From assembly GCA_016297805.1 (NCBI GenBank), contig JAEDFX010000054.1, positions 1-15,260 on the forward strand: a stretch of DNA of 15,260 nucleotides, in the 5' to 3' direction. The notes beneath the pieces are model-generated. The model was not told the DNA's origin and made no database searches. It saw only the letters and a program-made list of their open reading frames with translations. Position numbers and translations under genes: made by a program. Positions within the stretch are counted from its first letter, which is position 1, and each line of letters opens with the position of its first letter. Source of the DNA: Treponema sp. GTDB taxonomy: Bacteria > Spirochaetota > Spirochaetia > Treponematales > Treponemataceae. Below are positions 7,958 to 12,324 of this stretch, piece after piece.

Positions 7958-8782
7958 ATGATTTTAATAGTTTTAGGATGTTTATTTGTAATTTATGATA
8001 TTGTTCTGCTGTGCATTACTCCCGGAACTTTTTTGGATAATCTGACATCATTTACCCACGTTTGGACACTTATGGGTGCTTACCTGATTTTTGAAGGCTT
8101 TTACAAAAAGAAAAAAGGTGTGCATTTTTTTAAGACCTGGAAAGGCTGGTTGCAGAAACTTGTGGCAGCTTTTGTTGGGGTTGTAGGAATAATTTGTATT
8201 ATAAATCTATGCTTTATTTTTACACCTAAGGTTGCTGATTTAGATGAACCTGCAGATTATGTTGTTCTTCTTGGTGGTGGAATTGATAAAAATGGAAAAC
8301 TGCCTCGTGGTGTAGAACTTCGTGTTCAGAAAGCAGCAGAATATTTGAATGTTCATAAGGATGCACTTTGTGTTGTTACTGGTGGAACATTAAAATGGCT
8401 TCCATATGCTGAAGCTCCTGCAATTAAAAAATATCTGATAGAAAATGGTATAGAAGCAGAAAGGATTTTGGTGGAAGATCAGGCATTGGATACAATTCAA
8501 AATTTACAGTATAGCTGTAAAATGCTGGCAGATTTTAAAGGAGTTTCTGAAGAAGAAATTCTGAATGAACGGATGATGATTGTTACAAGTCACTTTCACA
8601 TGAGACGTGCACAGCGTCTTGCAAAAAGAATGGGCTTTGAAAATTTTTCTGGGAGAACTTCCAGTATTCCACTGTACAGTATCCCCCATACATATCTTCG
8701 CGAGATTTGCGCATATGTAAAACTCAACATGCGGATTTTACTTACGGGCAAACCTGAAAAAATTATTTCCCCAATGCAATAG
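7958..8782 (+). CDS. DUF218 (YdcF/ElyC-like) membrane protein
   Basis: A 274-residue protein with about three N-terminal membrane segments (around 1-20, 35-48 and 68-90) and a DUF218 domain (about 99-250). DUF218 marks include YVVLLGGGI (101-109), R121 in ELRVQKAAEYL, VVTGG (139-143), E152 in the AEAPAIKKYL helix, ILVEDQALDTIQN (170-182) and VTSHFHMRRA (209-218). Family members such as ElyC and SanA are linked to envelope integrity and vancomycin tolerance in enterobacteria, with no agreed biochemical activity. The helix topology suggests that the domain is outside the inner membrane. It starts 9 bp after hrpB with AAGAGG at 7947-7952, so it belongs to the phosphatase-helicase transcript. Its 3' end overlaps proC on the opposite strand by 20 bp. 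Confidence 0.85.
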   Translation: MILIVLGCLFVIYDIVLLCITPGTFLDNLTSFTHVWTLMGAYLIFEGFYKKKKGVHFFKTWKGWLQKLVAAFVGVVGIICIINLCFIFTPKVADLDEPADYVVLLGGGIDKNGKLPRGVELRVQKAAEYLNVHKDALCVVTGGTLKWLPYAEAPAIKKYLIENGIEAERILVEDQALDTIQNLQYSCKMLADFKGVSEEEILNERMMIVTSHFHMRRAQRLAKRMGFENFSGRTSSIPLYSIPHTYLREICAYVKLNMRILLTGKPEKIISPMQ

Positions 8783-9551
8783 AACGGTCACAAGCTGCTG
8801 TTACCGCTTTGATTACTGCATTTCTGAAACCATTTTCTTCAAGAGCTGCAACACCTTCAATTGTTGTACCAGCAGGAGAACATACCATATCTTTAAGTAC
8901 AGCTGGATTTTTTCCTGTTTCTAGAACCATCCCTGCTGAACCATAAACAGTCTGTGCTGCGTATGTGTAAGCCTGAGAGCGAGGCATTCCGCAACGAACA
9001 GCCGCATCTGCTAAAGCTTCAATAAACATGAATACAAATGCTGGACCACTTCCACTTACTGCAGTTACACAGTCCATCAATTTTTCTGGAACAACTTCTA
9101 CCTTTCCTGCGGCAGAAAGAATTTCCTGTGCAGTTTCAAATTCTTCTGCAGAAATTGTTTCATCTGCAACAACAGCTGTCATAGCTTCGCCAATCATAGC
9201 ACAAACATTTGGCATCATTCTTATAAAACGAGCTTTTGGAGCCCAATTTTTAAGTTTTTCAAGTTTTACACCAGCTGCCATAGAAATAATAACTGATTTT
9301 GGAGAAATGCTTCCTGCAATTTCTGCAAAAACATCTCCCAAGAACTGTGGTTTTACAGCAAGGAAAATGTAATCAGCATCAAGAACTTCTTTGTTTGTTT
9401 CAACAAAAGTGGCTCCTGTTTCGTCAGCAAAAGCTTTTCCCATTTCAGTATTTTTATCAGTTACTTTAATATCTTTTACGTCATATTTTTTACATACGGA
9501 ACGCATAATTGCGCCACCCATAGCACCTGTTCCAATACAAGAAATTTTCAT
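8763..9551 (-). CDS. proC: Pyrroline-5-carboxylate reductase
   Basis: Last step of proline synthesis: reduces 1-pyrroline-5-carboxylate to proline with NAD(P)H in the cytoplasm. The 262 residues show an N-terminal Rossmann nucleotide site (GTGAMGGAI, 7-15), LAVKPQ (64-69), RMMPN (111-115) and the C-terminal dimerisation/active-site half with VSGSGPAFVFMFIEALADAA (165-184) and the family signature SPAGTTIEG (225-233). Length is normal (about 265-270). The ATG at 9551 has GAGG (complement of 9559-9562) 7 nt upstream. It is third in proA-proB-proC, 18 bp after proB. Its stop lies within the end of the convergent DUF218 gene, so there is no room for a separate terminator between the two. Confidence 0.96.
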   Translation of the reverse strand: MKISCIGTGAMGGAIMRSVCKKYDVKDIKVTDKNTEMGKAFADETGATFVETNKEVLDADYIFLAVKPQFLGDVFAEIAGSISPKSVIISMAAGVKLEKLKNWAPKARFIRMMPNVCAMIGEAMTAVVADETISAEEFETAQEILSAAGKVEVVPEKLMDCVTAVSGSGPAFVFMFIEALADAAVRCGMPRSQAYTYAAQTVYGSAGMVLETGKNPAVLKDMVCSPAGTTIEGVAALEENGFRNAVIKAVTAACDRSIALGK

Positions 9552-9569
9552 TTTACTACCTCGTTTTTA

Positions 9570-10373
9570 TTAGTCTTTTACCTGGAATAAAGTTCCAACT
9601 TGTGAACCTTCAGCCAGTTTTGTTAACACATTTTCAACTCCACCGTTTGCCAGAAGAAGTGGAATTCCGTAAGGGATTGTTTTTTCTGCGGCCTGAATTT
9701 TTGTTTCAATTCCGCCAGTTCCAAAAGAATTTGTTTCCCCAATTTTAATAGAACTTCGCAATTCTGGAATTGATTCAACAACTTCAATCAGTTTGGCTTC
9801 TGGATTTGTTTTTGGATTATCTGAATAGATTCCATCAATATCACTGAATAAAATCAGTAAATCAGCACTCCACAGAATTGATGTAAGCGCAGAAAGGTTA
9901 TCATTATCACCAATCTTAATTTCATCAAAAGAAACGGAGTCATTTTCATTGATGATAGGAACAACACCTTCATCTACCAATGTAAAAAGCGTATTACGGA
10001 TATTCAAGCTGCGATGTTCGTTTTCAAAATCATCCTTTGTAAGGAGTAACTGACCAATATGAAGGCCTTCAGCTCCAAAAGCCATTCTCCACTGATGCAT
10101 CAATTCTACCTGACCGATTGAACACAATGCCTGACGATAATGAACATCTTTTTTGCGAGCCCAGCCATTCAAAGTAGAAACACCTGCAACTCCAGCTCCA
10201 GAAGAAACCAGAACAATCTGTTTTCCCGCATCAATCAGTTTTTTACACTGTTTGGCAAAACTTACCATAAATTCAGTGTTTTGTGTTCCATCTTCTTTAG
10301 CCAAAGTATTAGAACCGATTTTAATAACGATTTTTCTAGCATCTTTAATTGCCTGTTTAATGTTTTCACTCAT
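9570..10373 (-). CDS. proB: Glutamate 5-kinase (short form, no PUA domain)
   Basis: First, normally feedback-controlled, step of proline synthesis: phosphorylates the gamma-carboxylate of glutamate. All 267 residues belong to the amino-acid kinase fold: KIGS (18-21), VSSGAGVAG (56-64), INENDSV (141-147), KIGDNDNLSAL (153-163), LFSDIDGIY (175-183) and GTGGIETKIQAA (218-229). The C-terminal PUA domain of the E. coli enzyme (367 residues) is absent. This is not a truncation by mutation: the protein ends cleanly after the kinase core, as in the short ProB of several other lineages, and the stop is followed 18 bp later by proC. AGGA (complement of 10380-10383) lies 6 nt before the ATG. The proA stop is 14 bp upstream, so the genes are one transcript. 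Confidence 0.95.
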   Translation of the reverse strand: MSENIKQAIKDARKIVIKIGSNTLAKEDGTQNTEFMVSFAKQCKKLIDAGKQIVLVSSGAGVAGVSTLNGWARKKDVHYRQALCSIGQVELMHQWRMAFGAEGLHIGQLLLTKDDFENEHRSLNIRNTLFTLVDEGVVPIINENDSVSFDEIKIGDNDNLSALTSILWSADLLILFSDIDGIYSDNPKTNPEAKLIEVVESIPELRSSIKIGETNSFGTGGIETKIQAAEKTIPYGIPLLLANGGVENVLTKLAEGSQVGTLFQVKD

Positions 10374-10387
10374 AATTTTTCCTGACC

Positions 10388-11635
10388 CTAGCGAGTCTGT
10401 CCTTCTCCGTCTATTAAATATTTTGTTGTTGTCAAAGCTTTTATTCCCATTGGTCCACGAGCATGAAGCTTCTGGGTACTTATTCCAAGTTCTGCTCCAA
10501 AGCCAAATTCACCACCATCTGTAAAGCGTGTGCTGGCATTTACATAAACACAAGAAGCATCAATTCTTGCCTGGAATAATCTGGCATTGGCACGGCTTTC
10601 TGTAATAATACTTTCGCTGTGTTTTGTGTTATGAGAATTTATATAATCAATTGCTTCATCAATAGAATCAACAATTTTTACGCAGCATTCATAATCAAGA
10701 TATTCGTTGCCAAAGTCATTATTTGTTGCTGGAATTGCAGATTTTAAATATTTAATAGCTCTTTCATCAGCATGAAACTTTACTCTACCTGCAAACTTTT
10801 CTTCCAGCATAGGCAGGAACTTTTCTGCAACTGCACTGTGAACCACAATACATTCAATAGCATTGCAGACACTAGGGCGCTGGATTTTGGCATTTTCTGC
10901 AACCTTGCAGGCCATTTCCAAATCCCCTTCACTATCAACATAAAGATGACAAACACCACTGCCTGTTTCAATAACTGGAATACGAGCGTTTCGAACAACA
11001 GTTTCAATCAGTTTTTTACCGCCGCGAGGAAGAACTACATCAATTTTTCCAACGGCTGTTAAAATTTGATCAACATCACTGTGGTCGTGCTCTTTTACTT
11101 CAACTAGTTCAATTGCTTCCGGAACACCACCTTCAACACCAGCAAGTGCATCTTTTATAACGCGAACAATTTCTACGTTTGAAAGGTAAGAAGATGAAGA
11201 GCCGCGAAGAAGAATTGCATTTCCACTTTTGTAAGCCAAACTAAAAGCATCTACTGTAACATTTGGACGATTTTCATAAATGATTGCTACAACTCCAAGA
11301 GGAACTCGAACCTGGCGAATCTGAAGCCCATTTGGAGTTTTCCAACCAGCAACTTCTTCACCAATAGGATCAGTCTGAGAAATTACAGCTTTTAATCCAT
11401 TGATAATTCCATTGATACGTTTGTCATTCAGTAAAAGGCGATCGATTATTGATTCAGAAACTCCATTTTTTCGGGCAATTTCAATATCCTTTGTATTTGC
11501 ATCAATAATGCTGGCTCTATTTATATTTAGCGCTTCAGCAACTGCATTAAGTGCAACATTTTTTATAGCTGCATTTTGAAGTGCAAGCTTCTGACTGCCT
11601 GATCGAAGTGATGATGTGATTTCGTCTAAATTCAT
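10388..11635 (-). CDS. proA: Glutamate-5-semialdehyde dehydrogenase (gamma-glutamyl phosphate reductase)
   Basis: Second step of proline synthesis: reduces glutamyl 5-phosphate to the semialdehyde with NADPH, probably channelled from ProB. The 415 residues match the usual length (417 in E. coli). Visible motifs: LGVVAIIYENRPNVT (113-127), LLRGSSSSYLSN (142-153), the NAD(P)-binding-side GSGVCHLYVD (225-234), catalytic Cys257 in IQRPSVCNAIE, and FGFGAELGISTQKLHARGP (377-395). I place the start at the ATG at 11635, with GGAG (complement of 11641-11644) 5 nt upstream. A longer in-frame TTG at 11683 would put 16 odd residues across the terminator hairpin and is rejected. An intrinsic terminator ends directly at the ribosome site, so transcription reaching proA from upstream must pass it. 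Confidence 0.96.
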   Translation of the reverse strand: MNLDEITSSLRSGSQKLALQNAAIKNVALNAVAEALNINRASIIDANTKDIEIARKNGVSESIIDRLLLNDKRINGIINGLKAVISQTDPIGEEVAGWKTPNGLQIRQVRVPLGVVAIIYENRPNVTVDAFSLAYKSGNAILLRGSSSSYLSNVEIVRVIKDALAGVEGGVPEAIELVEVKEHDHSDVDQILTAVGKIDVVLPRGGKKLIETVVRNARIPVIETGSGVCHLYVDSEGDLEMACKVAENAKIQRPSVCNAIECIVVHSAVAEKFLPMLEEKFAGRVKFHADERAIKYLKSAIPATNNDFGNEYLDYECCVKIVDSIDEAIDYINSHNTKHSESIITESRANARLFQARIDASCVYVNASTRFTDGGEFGFGAELGISTQKLHARGPMGIKALTTTKYLIDGEGQTR

Positions 11636-11644
11636 AAAATCTCC

Positions 11645-11680
11645 AAAAAAAAAAACCGGAACCTTTTTGAAAAGTTCCGG
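11645..11680 (-). terminator. Intrinsic terminator between the unknown gene and proA
   Basis: Read on the minus strand, CCGGAAC pairs with GTTCCGG (11674-11680 with 11656-11662), extended by four A-T pairs with one bulged base, and is followed without a gap by eleven T residues (complement of 11645-11655). This is the strongest terminator in the window. It starts 12 nt after the stop of the gene at 11693-12214. The T-run touches the GGAG of proA (11641-11644), so it can act either as the end of the upstream transcript or as an attenuator for proABC. I see no clear alternative antiterminator fold and no leader peptide. Confidence 0.85.
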
Positions 11681-11692
11681 CAATCGTTCAAA

Positions 11693-12214
11693 TTAATAAT
11701 TTGCTAAGAAGTACATTCCCAACAACATTGCAATACGGCACTTTTCTTCTGACCACTCAGTTTTGGGAGGAAGGTTTGAAATGTACCACCAGAAAATACC
11801 GAATTCTGGGTCAATGCGGAGTGTATATTCTGCAAAATCAGGAGTATCTGGTTTCTGTCCGAACATCAGGAAAACTGCCTGATTAATAAGCTGTAAGAAA
11901 AGAACATAGTTGTCTTTCCAAGTATCGTTGCTTAAGAAAATGTCCAACTGGTATAAAAGTTGATCTTTAAGAGCGATATCTGATTTTTCAACCCATGTTT
12001 TCTGAATTAAAAGTGTAAGGTTATGTTTGAAGCTGGCTACTAATTTAGAAATAGCTTCAGCATCCATTTTTGAAAAGTCGTTTTCTGAACCAAAAGCTGT
12101 TGCAATTAAGTTTGCAGAAGATTCAAAGCCACTTTCTTTATCGAGAAATGCTGAAAGAGCTTCAATTGTGTTTGAGTCCAAAAATTCTGATAGTATCTCT
12201 GCCTGTTTAGTCAT
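11693..12214 (-). CDS. Unrecognised 173-residue protein
   Basis: I do not recognise this protein. It reads as a soluble, acidic, mostly helical cytoplasmic protein: no signal peptide, no convincing membrane helix, no cysteine or histidine cluster. The N-terminal half is rich in Ser, Glu and Asp (MTKQAEILSEFLDSNTIEAL). The C-terminal half is aromatic, with KDNYVLFLQLINQAVFLMFG (100-119), FGIFWWYISNLPPKTEW (138-154) and a hydrophobic end (AMLLGMYFLANY), and could be an interaction surface. A start at ATG 12214 is favoured because the longer TTG start at 12250 coincides with a -35 box. No ribosome site precedes it. It lies upstream of proABC on the same strand but is cut off by a terminator, so a role in proline synthesis cannot be assumed. 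Clean codon use and a flanking promoter and terminator support a real gene. Confidence 0.75.
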   Translation of the reverse strand: MTKQAEILSEFLDSNTIEALSAFLDKESGFESSANLIATAFGSENDFSKMDAEAISKLVASFKHNLTLLIQKTWVEKSDIALKDQLLYQLDIFLSNDTWKDNYVLFLQLINQAVFLMFGQKPDTPDFAEYTLRIDPEFGIFWWYISNLPPKTEWSEEKCRIAMLLGMYFLANY

Positions 12215-12221
12215 GTTTAAG

Positions 12222-12250
12222 ATATTAAAGATTAATACAAAAATGGTCAA
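12222..12250 (-). promoter_or_regulatory. Near-consensus sigma-70 promoter for the unknown gene
   Basis: On the minus strand TTGACC (complement of 12245-12250) and TAATAT (complement of 12222-12227) are separated by exactly 17 bp. The -35 box matches consensus at five of six bases and the -10 at four of six. Only 7 nt separate the -10 box from the ATG at 12214, so the predicted mRNA begins at or within a few bases of the start codon. This fits the lack of a ribosome binding site. Confidence 0.6.
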
Positions 12251-12275
12251 TTAATAGGTAGAAATTAATGAAAGA

Positions 12276-12304
12276 TTTTCTTATGTAAAAAAATCTGATA
12301 AAAT
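12276..12304 (+). promoter_or_regulatory. Possible promoter of the propeller/HD-GYP gene
   Basis: TAAAAT at 12299-12304 is five of six to the -10 consensus, and TTTTCT at 12276-12281 is a weak -35 at 17-bp spacing. The start site would be near 12311, just before the GGAG at 12315-12318. It is divergent from the promoter of the unknown gene; the two -35 boxes are 25 bp apart. The remainder of the 110-bp gap is A+T-rich with three ATTAAT copies (12231, 12250, 12264) at irregular spacing. Confidence 0.4.
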
Positions 12305-12324
12305 ATATAGGATTGGAGTAATAT

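Noticed and set aside
9028..9372. Open frames opposite proC, proB and proA (also 10140-10524 and 10772-11062)
   Set aside because: They lie wholly within well-supported genes on the other strand, lack ribosome sites and show low-complexity or Phe/Asn-rich translations typical of antisense reading.
12231..12269. Three ATTAAT copies as operator repeats between the divergent genes
   Set aside because: Spacing is irregular (19 and 14 bp), they lack flanking conservation, and such hexamers are common in A+T-rich DNA.
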